A DNA stretch of 64,000 bases from Portunus trituberculatus (GCF_017591435.1 NC_059294.1:18574743-18638742); one strand, 5' to 3'. Counted from the stretch's first letter, positions 11,094 through 22,050 are shown. Numbers and translations are program-made. Notes: generated by a model not told the origin, from the sequence alone.

Positions 11094-11137
11094 TTACTTA
11101 GTTGTATATTACAGGGTTCGAGTGGGACTCCTAGAGA
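11092..11137 (-). mobile_element. Very short LINE 3' end L8 near the exon 9 donor
   Basis: A tail unit (TATTTACTTAGTTGTA on plus) is followed by CAGGGTTCGAGTGGGACTCC, which resembles the LINE 3' UTR pattern (tail, then CAGGGxxxxGxxxxxx). The right boundary is uncertain. It lies about 90 bp downstream of the exon 9 donor in intron 9. Confidence 0.5.
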
Positions 11138-11225
11138 TGATGATGAAAGGGTAGAAATTATCTACCTTTGTCATCTTCAGCTTCAAAGTTACATCAAATA
11201 GTGTATTAAATATATCACCACACAC

Positions 11226-11456
11226 CTTAGATCCTTGAAGGGCTCCAGTTCCTGCATATATCTGGCTAATTCTGTTTCCATTGTCTTTCCACATTTCCTC
11301 TAACTTGTTACCAAATCTCTGGACAATCACACCATTGTTGGCCACACCCAGGTACTCCAGCATCTTGCTCAGGGTGTCCAGACCAAGATAGGTCTGGACT
11401 CGGTTGGTTCGATCTAAACAATCTAAGCAGTTGGTTCTCATGGTTCCTCGCTGAAG
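11226..11456 (-). CDS. Synj: Synaptojanin exon 9 (catalytic CX5R exon, residues 395-471)
   Basis: This phase-0 exon of 77 codons carries the phosphatase loop RTNCLDCLDRTN. The nucleophile is Cys404 and the conserved arginine is Arg410 of CX5RT. After it come VQTYLGLDTLSKMLEYLG, an EEMWKDNGNRISQIYAGTGA helix-loop and GALQGSK. All catalytic residues are intact. The acceptor is CATCACCAG and the donor AAG|GTGTGT. The internal ATG at 11441 is an ordinary codon, not a gene start. The next exon is not in the window; intron 9 is filled with same-sense LINEs starting about 90 bp past the donor. Confidence 0.94.
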
Positions 11457-11949
11457 CTGGTGATGGAGATAAAAGTTTGGAATGAATGTATGACAGAGTT
11501 CTGTACTAACTATTACATAAAAGTATAATGATATAGACTAAGGTCCACTTTCCTATAGTGATCCTTCTGTCATCAGTTTCTATGTTTAAAATTAATGTGG
11601 ATCTTATATTGTTCAGTACAAGACAGACTGATATAACATAACAGGATCTGCACACTTTACTTTTCCAAATGTTTCTTCATAGACTTGTTCCCTTCCTCAC
11701 TTATGACCTAATTTGTTTATTAAACCAAATGTGAGAGGAACAAGTGAAGCCAAGCAAAATAAGTGATCCACAATGCTTTCACAGTAAAAATGTTCCTTTT
11801 CCAAAACACATTAATCTATCTTTCCTTCCCTAACATACACAATGAAAAATCTCCCTCTCTCTCACACACCACTCATCAGAACATAAGAAAATGAGGGATT
11901 CCCTGACCTAACTACCCTCAATCGCACACACACTGATCCACCTACTCAC

Positions 11950-12120
11950 CGACAGTACTTGTCCTTTCTTGGAAGTGAAGTAACCAAATGTTTCCATTTC
12001 ATTTTTTATCCTTGGCTGTAATTTTTTTGCTAGAGCGTCAGTAGTCCCACGACACTCTTGATGGAAGTCAAACACAATGTGTGGTGAGTCTTTACTCCAT
12101 GGGCAATTGAGATGCTGGAT
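11950..12120 (-). CDS. Synj: Synaptojanin exon 8 (residues 338-394)
   Basis: This phase-0 exon of 57 codons encodes IQHLNCPWSKDSPHIVFDFH, then QECRGTTDALAKKLQPRI, and ends KKGQVLS. The VFDFHQ motif, with FDFHx(x)C/x-R/K-G after it, is the usual SAC segment before the catalytic loop. The acceptor is CCTGTACAG and the donor TCG|GTGAGT. It joins exon 9 so that KKGQVLS-LQRGTMRTNC reads continuously. Confidence 0.92.
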
Positions 12121-12556
12121 CTGTACAGGAACAAGAAGCAATATAAGCGTGCTTCTTACTACATGTAGATATCCAATGATTCATGTAAGAATAGATAAGC
12201 TCAGAAAAAATGGAAATGCTTACCAAACAACCAATCAAAAGTAAAACAAACAACCAATCAAAAGTAAAACAAAGTACCTTTGCTCACTAGTTTATTGGCT
12301 GAGAATAATGGAATACTTAACTTCTATATTAATCTGAGAACCATAAATAATTCTAATAAATTAGAATAGGAAATAAATGCACTTCCTAAACTGAGGACTA
12401 TCTGGTTTCACAATTAGTTTCCAAAAATGCAATCAGTAGTTAAGAATGCCATAAGCACTTCCTAAGAAACAGAAAATAACTAGTTGCACACATGCAGGGG
12501 AGGCAGCGAGGAGGCGTCAACCATGTAAAAAGAGAAAAATGGACTCAGAGCTTTAC

Positions 12557-12730
12557 CTGAAACAAGTGAGACAGGGCTGCCTCTCCTTGACTTCGGCCTG
12601 TGACACCAGTGCCCAGCAGGTTCAATACAACTTGGCGACCATAACGCTCTCGCATGAACCTCATATGCTTCTGGAACGCCTTGACAGATATCTCTGGCTC
12701 TCTGGACATTCTGACCTTGTGTGAACCAAC
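12557..12730 (-). CDS. Synj: Synaptojanin exon 7 (residues 280-337)
   Basis: This phase-0 exon of 58 codons encodes VGSHKVRMSREPEISVKAFQ, then KHMRFMRERYGRQVVLNLLG, and ends EAALSHLFQ. VGSH-(R/K)-VR-(M/L) and the Y-G-x-Q-(V/I)-(V/I)-x-N-L-L-G strand match synaptojanins. The acceptor CTGTAG was chosen over a later AG (after CACACAAG) because only this one preserves the conserved VGSHKVRM block. The donor is TTTCAG|GTAAAG. Confidence 0.92.
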
Positions 12731-13028
12731 CTACAGAGTACAAACATTTGCAGACCTCAGTCAGTGACGAATAACAAATGTATGAATAATTTGATAATGT
12801 ACTTTTCAGAAATAATCATGAAGTATTCTTGTTATTACACATTGTTTATTTGTCACACATATGTAAACAAAATAACACTTGCCTAATTACTCATATTTGC
12901 ATTGAAAATAAAAACAAATATCCTGTTAAGCTTGTTATCTAGTTTAATTATGCAAAAGAAGTTCACAATTATAGACAAGAGGTATGAAAGAAACAAATAA
13001 GAGAGAAAGAAGATGACTATCTCTAAAT

Positions 13029-13153
<125 letters not shown>

Positions 13154-13167
13154 ATTCAAAGTCTTAC

Positions 13168-13321
13168 ATTGAGCCCTGGCTGCTCCCAGAAAAGTGGCAC
13201 TGTGCCACGAGTCTGAATGTAAGACAGCACAAGATCATCCATAGTGTCAATGTGGATCAGCTGTTCAGTCTCCACAAAGTTAGCTACATGACCTCCATCG
13301 TTGACCCCACGCACCATGAAC
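13168..13321 (-). CDS. Synj: Synaptojanin exon 6 (residues 228-279)
   Basis: The exon encodes FMVRGVNDGGHVANFVETEQ, then a less conserved strand, then YIQTRGTVPLFWEQPGLN. GHVANFVETEQ and the RG(S/T)VPLFWEQPG motif are diagnostic of SAC phosphatases in general and synaptojanin in particular; the latter belongs to the conserved catalytic-lobe motifs. The acceptor is CCCTGGCAG|G and the donor CTCAAT|GTAAGA. A (GA)n tract of about 118 bp begins 20 bp beyond the donor inside intron 6. Confidence 0.93.
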
Positions 13322-13511
13322 CTGCCAGGGAGACATTTACTTTTCTGGAAAGCTGTTCCCTCTATAAATTTTCACTGGCAATAAAAGTTTGCATCTGTTT
13401 CTTTGCATGCTCTGATTCTTCTAATCCTTGTTGATTTATTCTACTTTCTTTACAGCTTTAATTAATCCCCACCACTTTACAGGAGTAGATTTTGAAATGA
13501 TTGCTGACTTT

Positions 13512-13885
13512 ACCAGTATGGTTAATACATTTGATGGGATAATGTATTCTACTAAGGGAAAATGGTGGTCAGGCTGTTGATCTGGCAGTGACATTATACA
13601 CAGAGACAGTTCATATCAAACTTCATTCCTGTTCTGTACCATACAATAGACTGAAAATCTTGTGGCCTTCTAGCAATACTATGACAAGTATGAAATGTAT
13701 TAACCAGTATGGTTAATACATTTGATGGGATAATGTATTCTATCTAAGGGAAAATGGTGGTCAGGCTGTTGGTCTGGCAGTGACATTATACACAGAGACA
13801 GTTCATATCAAACTTCATTCCTGTTCTGTACCATACAACAGACTGAAAATCTTGTGGCCTTCTAGCAATACTATGACAAGTATGA
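13512..13885. repeat. Tandem duplication, period 191 bp, in intron 5
   Basis: Two adjacent copies (13512-13702 and 13703-about 13885) start ACCAGTATGGTTAATACATT and differ at only a few positions, for example ACTAAGG against ATCTAAGG. The duplication is recent. It lies wholly between exons 6 and 5 and encodes nothing recognisable. Confidence 0.9.
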
Positions 13886-13924
13886 CACCAATGCCTTACA
13901 CAAGCCCTAAGCACCTACACCCAC

Positions 13925-14089
13925 CTGGTACCAGCTCTCTCACAACTCAGTCGCGAGATAATGAGGATCTTGGGAGAATGGTTGTTCATATAGATTGAAG
14001 AGAACTCCACACTGCCACACATCACCTTAACCAGCCACTGGTCACAGTCCACTCCAAATCGCTTTGGGTGCAAGTGGAGCATTCGGTTC
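13925..14089 (-). CDS. Synj: Synaptojanin exon 5 (residues 173-228)
   Basis: The exon encodes NRMLHLHPKRFGVDCDQWLV, then KVMCGSVEFSSIYM and ILIISRLSCERAGT. The SRLSCERAGTR block is strongly conserved in SAC domains and runs directly into the next exon's FMVRGVNDGGHVANFVETEQ. The acceptor is TTATTTCAG|G and the donor ACCAG|GTGGGT. Phase is 2-to-1 at the start (Trp173) and 2 at the end (Arg228). It follows the 17.5-kb intron 4. Confidence 0.92.
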
Positions 14090-14220
14090 CTGAAATAAGG
14101 TAGCAGTCATAGAAAAATGGAGACTTGGATTGTAACTGGGAAGGATAAAACCACAAAAATCTCTCTCTCTCTCTCTCTCCCCCTTTTACACACACACACA
14201 TACAAAGAAACCTCAAATCC

Positions 14221-14262
14221 CTATCAAAAGAATCTATTGCCTGTAAAAGATGCCATGAAAAC
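14221..14262 (-). pseudogene. Possible duplicate relic of the exon 4 end and its donor
   Basis: On the minus strand CAATAGATTCTTTTG here is identical to the last 15 bases of exon 4. Over about 40 bp roughly 34 positions match, but the donor GT is AT here. A (GT)n-type run follows within about 60 bp, as after exon 4. It is read as a broken partial duplication of exon 4 left just upstream of exon 5. Chance or local copying is possible because the match is short. Confidence 0.4.
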
Positions 14263-14519
14263 AAAGATATAGTTCATGGCAAAGAAGAGTAGAAGTACAG
14301 GAAATTCCTTCCCTTCATCCCAATTTCTCTCTTTTTCTTTCTTCTTGAAGCACGCACACACACACACACACAAGACACTGTAACATCAAGACGTTTCTGA
14401 GCAATTCGCAGGAAAGAGCTACATCAGGAGCTGGAGTCTGATTTAGACGTATGTACAGAGGGGGAGGTGGCCATAGGTTCTCCTGTCTCCATAATAAATA
14501 AGTTTTGGATCATATAGAC

Positions 14520-14814
14520 CAGGGGTTCCTAGCCAGTGGGTTGCCTTGGCAGGGTTGTATAGCCTTGCCATAAGCAGCTTTGGATAATATTAATTTTATC
14601 TCATCAATTACATTTTTTATGCCTTTACATTTTTTTTTGTTTTGGTGCAAAACAAAACATGTGCTACATTAATTCAATGTCATTAGGTGATATTATGGGT
14701 GTATGTATGCATCCCTGTGAGTGAATGTGCCTGTGTGAATGTGTAGCAAGGGATCACATGGGTTTCAAACTTTTAGGTAAGGGGTCGAAAGTGCTAAAAA
14801 GTTGGGAACCACTG
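14520..14814. mobile_element. hAT-type MITE, 295 bp
   Basis: Termini CAGGGGTTCC and GGGAACCACTG form the short inverted ends typical of hAT (Charlie-like) elements. They are flanked by near-identical 8-bp duplications ATATAGAC and GTATAGAC. There is no transposase. Confidence 0.82.
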
Positions 14815-14849
14815 GTATAGACAGAAAGAAAAGGAGAGAGAACTGGAAC

Positions 14850-15640
14850 AGAGTAGTGCTGCCAGATGTATGACAAAATCAAAACATACGCCATCTTGTG
14901 AATACCAGCGGTACATTGAAACATCTGTTTGACTAAGGAAACTGACTGAGGATATTATGGACAAGGGTTTTTCTGGATTTAGGGTCGTAAAAGATAGTAT
15001 GAGGAGGTTGATCAACTGAGAAAGGGAGTTAAGGTACATGAAGGAAGTGATGCCAAGTTTAATGGACAAGCAGGATAGACTGACAATGGAAAACACAGAG
15101 CTGAAATTAAGATTAATAGAATGTGAGAAGGTCAATGCAATCAATCAGGGATTAAAGGAGGAGAACAAGAAATAAAGAAACAAAATGACGTACTAAAAGC
15201 CACATGTCAGGACTACGAGAACTCCTAAGGCGCTTACAGGTTAAAGTACAGGATGGGATTGTGGACAGGGTAGAAGGTAGATTGGGTGAAAATAAGCTGA
15301 AGGAACTACGAAATGCATGGAAGCAGGAACAGGAAGAGGAAAAAGTTAAATTTTTGGAGGTAGTAAAGAGACAAATTCAGGAAAACACAAGTCGCTGTAA
15401 TACAAGTAATTAAAGAAAAGAAGATCTTGTGCAAGATACAGTGGATAAGAGGAAAAGTTTTGTGATTTTGGGGATGAAGGAAAAGAAAAATCCAAACAAA
15501 TTCATGAGAGAACGTAGAGAGAGAATTGGCCAAAACTGTTATCAAATAAGTTCAAGACAGCACACAAAAATTAGATCGGGAGGTGGAGGAAGTGATAAGG
15601 CTAGGAAGATGCAGTGAAGGGGATAGGAGATCAATGAAAG
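14850..15640 (+). pseudogene. Decayed LINE ORF1 fragment (CR1-like)
   Basis: Two short open pieces (15204-15413 and 15429-15617) encode a charged coiled coil (LKELRNAWKQEQEEEKVKFL) followed by RKSFVILGMKEKKNPNKFMR. This parallels the coiled coil plus FGxKEKxxKxKxxRE order of the ORF1s described at 890-1522 and 4440-5475. Many stops separate the pieces. The family assignment (perhaps B or D) is open. Confidence 0.6.
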
Positions 15641-15750
15641 TGAGAATGATAGTGAATTACTAATGAAATACCGTGGTATTTCATTACTAATTCACATCAC
15701 TCACTGCCACGGAGTCCAGGTTATCCTCATGGCATGAGCGTATATGAATA

Positions 15751-16001
15751 CAGTCAACCCTCGGCTATCGCGACTTCAGCTATCGCGTTTTATTGCTATC
15801 ACGCACCCATGAAAAGCTGCAAAAATTTCATTATCGCGACCTCAGATGCCTGCTATTGCGCGCCCAGCCATGACGTCATGGGATATCTGAGCGCTCATTG
15901 GCCAAAACCGCCTTCCCGCCAAGATCAATTCGGCTATCGCGTTTTTGGCTATGGCGCGGCTATTTCGGCCCCAATTGGGTGCGATAGCCGAGGGTTAAGT
16001 G
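15751..16001. mobile_element. Tigger/pogo-like MITE type 1, 251 bp
   Basis: Ends CAGTCAACCCTCGGCTATCG and the inverted GATAGCCGAGGGTTAAGTG are flanked by TA on both sides. Internal GCTATCGCG repeats occur. A near-identical copy lies at 26144-26385. The terminus resembles that of the transposase-bearing element at 41003 (CAGTACACCTAACCCTCCG), a possible source of transposase. Confidence 0.85.
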
Positions 16002-16003
16002 TA

Positions 16004-17970
16004 CGGTAATATTCCGCTTAACAAACATTCATCTAACGAATTTCCGGTTTAACGTACTATATAAAGTTAGACCAAAAAGTCCACATAACGTACAACTACA
16101 TCCGTTTTAGCGAATTTTCTGGGTTTGAATTTGCCGGGTGAGGAACCGAACGCGGTGGCTTTGCTGTGATTGGCCGGTTCCCCCCCTCTGTCTCTAGCGC
16201 TCCTGGAGCTGGATCCAAGATTCTTTAACAACATCAGAGCAACCTCCTGCCGCGAAATGGCATCCATGAATGCTTGGAGGGACGGTGACAAGGTTACTAT
16301 CAGGTTACTCTGAGGTTGCTGGGAACACCACCTCTCGAGGTGGTGTTACTGTCTTATATATGCATTTATGTTCACAAAACAACATTTCTATTAGCTTTTT
16401 ACAAACCTTGACCCCAAGAAAGGATTGTTTTGTAATGCATAAAGTGAAATCTTACATGGAATACCAAAAAATAAAGCAGAGATGAGATCAGCCACAGATG
16501 AAGCGGGAGACTCGCGGCTACTCCACTGCTTCTTCTTCTTCTTGTGACCTTTTTGCTTGCGTGTTACTTTCATCATGATGTTTATGTTTCCACTCCTGTA
16601 TTGCCTGCTATAATGGATATTATATCATAGTATTCATCATATACGCTCATGCCACGAGGATAACCTCGACTCCGTGGCACTGAGTGATAGTGAATTATTA
16701 ATGAAATATAACCTTGACTCCATGGCACTGAGTTAGAGAGAATTATCGATGAAATATTTCATTAATAATTCATTATGAGTATCACTCAGTGCCACGGAGT
16801 CGAGGTTATCCTCATGGCATGAGCGTATATGAATACTATGATATAATATCCATTATAGTAGGCAATAGAGGAGTGGAAACAAATATCACGGGGAAAGACA
16901 ACACGCCAAGCTAAAAGGGTTTCAAGAAGAAGAAGAAGCGGCTGAGTGGCCGCGAATCTCCTGCTTCGTCTATGGCTGATCTCATCTCTGCTTTATTTTT
17001 TGGAATTCCATGTAAGATTTCACTTTATGCATTACAAAATAATCCTTTCTTGGGGGCAAGGTTTGTAAAAAGCTAATAGAAATGTTGTCTTGTGAACATA
17101 AATGCGAGAATGTGAGAGAATTTGTGCGTAGCTCCTCTAACTTCCAATGACTCATATGACATCATAAAAGTAGCGGTAAACCGGTGGACCAATATGCTGC
17201 CAAACGTATATATAAATTTTTTTTTTTTAACCCATGTGGTATGTTGGGGACCAGCCCAGAATGCATCTCCATTATTTCCTATGGCAAACTTACGTCCGCT
17301 TAACGAATTTTCGCTCTACGAACAGCTTTGATGCACCCTATCCTGTTCGTTAAGCGGAGTATTACTGTACTAAGATATGATATCCATTATAGCAGGCAAT
17401 AGAGGAGTGGAAATATAAATTTCGTGGTGAAAGACAACACGCCAAGCTAAAAGGGTCACAAAAAGAAGAAGAAGTGGCTGAGTCACCGTGAGTCTCCGCA
17501 TCATCTGTGGGCGATCTCATCTCTGCTTTATTTTTTGGTATTCCACGTAAGATTTCACTTTATGCATTACAAAACAATCCTTTTTTGGGAGCATGGTTTG
17601 TAGAAAGCTAATAGAAATGTTTTGTGAACATAAATGCATAAATAAGACAGTAACACCACCTCCAGAGGTGGTGTTCCCAGCAACCTCATCACCGTCCCTC
17701 CAAGCGTTCATGGATGCCATTTCGCGGCAGGAGGTTGCTCTGACGTTAAAGAATCTTAGATCCAGCTCCAGGAGCGCTAGAGACAGAGGCAGGGAGCCAG
17801 CCAATCACAGCAAAGCTGCCGCGTTCAGTCCCTCACCTGGCAAATTCAAACCCAGAAAATTCACTAAAACGGATGTAGTTGTACGTTATGTGGACTTTTT
17901 GGTCTAACTTTATATAGTACGTTAAACCGGAAATTTGTTAGACGAACGTTTGTTAAACGGAGTATTACTG
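16004..17970. mobile_element. Fold-back Tigger-like composite with about 600-bp inverted arms
   Basis: The left arm (16004-about 16620) and right arm (about 17370-17970) are inverted copies. Both hold TTTCCGGTTTAACGTACTAT, a CACCTC-GGTGGTGTTACTGTC hairpin and the AAGCGGAGTATTACTG-type terminus, with TA at the outer ends. Between them are a further inverted piece (about 16345-17110, centred near 16740) and another Tigger-like end (17300-17368). No transposase is recognisable. It is best explained by repeated insertion and inversion of one MITE family. Confidence 0.7.
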
Positions 17971-18509
17971 TATATATTTATACAGGCATACAAGGATACA
18001 AGGGCCCCGTTTTCTATCGCTCTACCCAAGGGCGCTGAACCCTATCGGATGCAAGGCCACGTACACCGATGATACCACCTCATTTAACCTGTGATATTTT
18101 GGTAACCATGAAATCTTGAGACTTCTAGTTTTTTGCATTGCAAAGAGGAAGAATTGCTTGTGGGCAGAACACCATCTGTATTCACTCGTTTATTGAATTT
18201 CTAAGTGTAATCAGTATGTGAATATAGGCTATTTTGTGTGTTTCCCGCCAAACTTACGAAAAAGTACACACTGCCAAGGAGCACAGACACATACATGCAA
18301 AAAGGATGAACAACGATACACAAAGCGGGTTGAATGTTCGGGTGGATGCGGGTAGCCAAGCGATCGCTGCACCACCTACCGATGGCTATTCGTATCTTAA
18401 AAATATCTTTGTATTTCAAGGCGTAAATTATATGAAATTTTTTGTCATATATAAAAAAAATTGTATGTTGGGGCATTTGTATCTCGATGTATTACTGTAT
18501 ATGTATATA

Positions 18510-18645
<136 letters not shown>

Positions 18646-18666
18646 GTGTCTAGAACAAGAGGGGTA

Positions 18667-19536
18667 TCCCCGCCAAAAGTTAGTTTTGAGCAAATCACGT
18701 TTATAGTTTGGCAATGCTTATGAATGTGTAACTCTATAACCATTGATCCTAGAGAAAAGTATTATATATGAAAATACGCATCTGGAACAGACGTTTCCGA
18801 ATATGTAAAAGAAAATAACCTATCCTTGAAAAAAAAACCTCATTAGAAGAAAAAACAAAATTATCCCCATCACTTTTTCATTGGTCCACATTTCTCATAC
18901 ACTTTCTACACTTGCGTACACGCTCCACGTCACTATCACTTGAGTCAGAACTCATCTCGAAGCATGAAATAGGGTGTAATCCTCGAAAAAATTAGCATAA
19001 TGCGATCTTACAGTGAGGCCTACTGAGGCACGAGAACACTGATTCAAACAAGATTGTGGGGGGTGGAAAAATCCAGGTTCATGTATTTTTGCTGGCTTAG
19101 TACAGGCAGCCAGCTGATTGTGCACTTTATACAAGGTATCCCAGTGATGCAGGTGAAAAAATAATACCAAAAAATCACCTTGCGCTGGCCTGAAAGGCAA
19201 TGGAAAGTGAGAAATAATAGCAAGGAAAAAGTTTAAATGGCACTATGTAAACATGCCGCGGGACAACAAAGATGACCGGACGCTATGATTGGCTCGCTGG
19301 GAGGCGGGCTCGGTGCCTCGCGCGGCGATTGGCTGGGACCCACGTGGTGGGGCATGGCGGCAATACCCCTCTTGCTCGCTATCTCACAGCTTGGTCTAGC
19401 AAGAGAGCGTTGGACTTTCAGCCCTTTAACTACCATGAAAAAGGGTCGATATCGAAATGTGGCTAACGCTGTTCATAAGTAGAGGGATACGCCTATTACA
19501 TCCCACCAAAAAGTGAAAACCGGTATTTTGGCGGGG

Positions 19537-19537
<1 letters not shown>
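18667..19537. mobile_element. Unclassified TIR element, about 870 bp
   Basis: Ends TCCCCGCCAAAA and the inverted TTTTGGCGGGGA are flanked by TA on both sides. Its right end abuts a (TA)n array. A 25-codon minus-strand ORF (18955-18878), acidic then with a CRKC pair (MSSDSSDSDVERVRKCRKCM), may be the start of a lost transposase. The superfamily is uncertain. Confidence 0.6.

Positions 19538-19539
<2 letters not shown>

Positions 19540-19609
<70 letters not shown>
19540..19609. repeat. (TA)n array between two TIR elements
   Basis: Pure TA joining the right end of the 18667-19537 element to the left end of Tigger copy T1. Confidence 0.95.
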
Positions 19610-19612
<3 letters not shown>

Positions 19613-19879
19613 GCAACCCCAGCTTAACGAAGGTTCACACAATGAAATTTCGCTACAATGAACGTTTAATTTTACTACCATCTGCTTGTTTAATGAACAC
19701 CAAACTCGCTTTAACAAAATTTTATCCAGGTAATTTTTTCAAAGTTTGAAAGCACCGCCATATCACGCAAGCCGACAGGCTTTTGAATACACCAGTGCCT
19801 CTCGTGGACAAAACGCGCACCACTCACTCCCCCAGTTCAAAACAATAACATCGTCAGCAGCAGCTCGTCTTCCATCACT

Positions 19880-20071
19880 CAACGTGCCACCAAAATGCCC
19901 TGCAATGTCGCCTAGCGTTACTAAGAAGACCAGGAAGTCTCTTACTCTTGGAATGAAGCTGGATATTATTCACAGACACGAGAAAGGCGACAAAATTAAT
20001 AGCATTGCTCGCCACCATGGCTTGACTCCATCTACTGTCCCTACTATTTTCAAGTCAGCAGACTCTATTAA
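19880..20071 (+). pseudogene. Tigger transposase N-terminal HTH fragment in T1
   Basis: An open segment encodes SVTKKTRKSLTLGMKLDIIH, then RHEKGDKINSIARHHGLTPS and TVPTIFKSADSI. The K-(K/R)-(K/R)-x-L-(T)-(L)-x-x-K-L-x-I-I pattern followed by SIARxxGLxxSTVxxI is the CENP-B/pogo-type N-terminal helix-turn-helix, which binds transposon ends. The frame is interrupted by the MITE insertion at TTAA and resumes at 20996 (KKAGKTISSLQAKRTT, stop). No DDE catalytic domain follows. Confidence 0.75.
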
Positions 20072-20224
20072 CCCCTTCGCGCCGGATGTTAAAAAAGCCC
20101 ACCTGTATGATATACGGGTGGTAGTGCTCTTGGAGCCGGAAACTTGTGCAAGCTTGTCATACTTGTCGTCTTTGCGTATTATGCTGCTATTTTTTAGTCA
20201 CTATATCGCCTTCAAAGAGGAAAG

Positions 20225-20434
<210 letters not shown>

Positions 20435-20451
20435 AAAATTTGTTGTTTTGT

Positions 20452-20551
<100 letters not shown>

Positions 20552-20621
20552 CAGAATGTTACAAGGCTTATAAGGCATGTAACTTATCTTTCGAGAGGAG
20601 GGAGGGAGGAGGGAGGAGGGG

Positions 20622-20725
<104 letters not shown>

Positions 20726-21114
20726 GGGAACAGTCTATGCCATTGGGTAATTTTAGACACAAGGCAGGATGCATGTAGCTTATCTTTAGTGATTGGTGGA
20801 GACAAGGATGGTGGGAGGAGCACTAGGATTTCAAGGACAGCATACGGCGTGTGTAGTTGGTATCCAACATACTATACGGGACAACTGAACTGAAGAAAGC
20901 TCAGAAAAGAAATATGACGCCTACGTAGGCATCACCGTATAAGCTACTGGGGCTTCATGACGCCTACATAGGCGTCACCGTATTGAAGGGGTTAAGAAGG
21001 CTGGTAAGACCATATCTTCCTTGCAAGCTAAAAGAACCACCTGAACTCATGACTCTGCAATGGATAAAATGGAAAGCCTTGTGGAAATGTGGTACATAAG
21101 TTTTGTATGCGGTA

Positions 21115-21327
21115 CAGGCAACCCCCGCTTAACAAAGGTTCACACAACGAAATCTCGCTACAACAAAAGTTTTATTTTACTACCATCTGCTCGTTTAACG
21201 AACACCAAACTTGCTTTAACAAAGTTTTATCCAGGTAATTTTTCCCAAGTTTGAAAGCACCGCCGTATCACGCAAGCTGACAGGCTTTTGAATACACCAG
21301 CACCTCTCGTGGACAACACGCACACAG
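21115..21327 (+). mobile_element. Tigger-like fragment T2 inserted in T1
   Basis: Starts CAGGCAACCCCCGCTTAACA after TA (21113-21114). The site without insertion is seen in T3 as GCGGTACAATG. Only the left 213 bp remain before a LINE (family E) interrupts it. Confidence 0.8.
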
Positions 21328-22050
21328 CGCCACGGAATGCCTGACTTTCGATCTTTCTAAAATTTCCGATTGGGGCAGAGAAAATCTAGTAGTTTTCAAT
21401 GCCTCCAAAACTCAATTCCTCCATCTATCAACTCGACACAACCTTCCAGACAACTATCCCCTCTTCTTCAATGACACTCAACTGTCTCCCTCTTCCACAA
21501 TGAATATTCTCGGTCTGTCCTTTGCTCATAATCTTAACTGGAAACTTCACATCTCATCTCTTGCTAAAACAGCTTCTATGAAATTAGGTGTTCTGAGGCA
21601 TCTCCAACAGTTTTTCTCGCCCCTCCAACTGCTTACTCTGTATAAGGGCCTTATCCGTCCCTGTATGGAGTACTCTTCGCATGTTTGGGGGGGTTCCAGT
21701 CACACAGCTTTGCTTGATGGGGTGGAATCGAAAGCTCTTCGTCTCATCAACTCCCCTCCTCTGACTAACTGTCTTCAATCTCTTTCTCACCGCCGAAATG
21801 TTGCATCCCTTTCTATATTTTATCGCTATTTTCATGGTAACTGTTCTACTGATCTTGCTAACTACATGCCTCCCATCCTCCTGCGGCCAGGCTGCACAAG
21901 ACTTTCTTCTTCCTCTCATCCCTATTTTGTCCAACTTTCTAATGCAAGAGTTAACCAGTACGCTCAATCATTCATCCCTTTCACTAGTAAACTCTGGAAC
22001 TCCCTCCCTGCATCTGTATTTCCAAATTCCTACAACTCGTCTTCTTTTAA
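21328..22050 (+). pseudogene. Non-LTR reverse transcriptase C-terminal region (family E)
   Basis: An uninterrupted frame of about 240 codons encodes KISDWGRENLVVFNASKTQF, LGLSFAHNLNWKLHISSLAK, LYKGLIRPCMEYSSHVWGGS, SLSHRRNVASLSIFYRYFHG and FTSKLWNSLPASVFPNSYN. This order (N-x-x-K-T-xx-L, LG..., IRPxxEYxxxxW, RRxxxSLxxFYRY, WNSLP) is the usual C-terminal extension of jockey/RTE-type non-LTR RTs. The RT catalytic core is missing. The frame was cut by the MITE P2. Confidence 0.78.

Noticed and set aside
11109..11441. A separate small gene starting at the ATG at 11441
   Set aside because: The ATG is an internal codon of synaptojanin exon 9. Coding similarity continues upstream to the acceptor at 11457, and the last 37 codons of the open frame lie in the intron beyond the GT donor at 11225.
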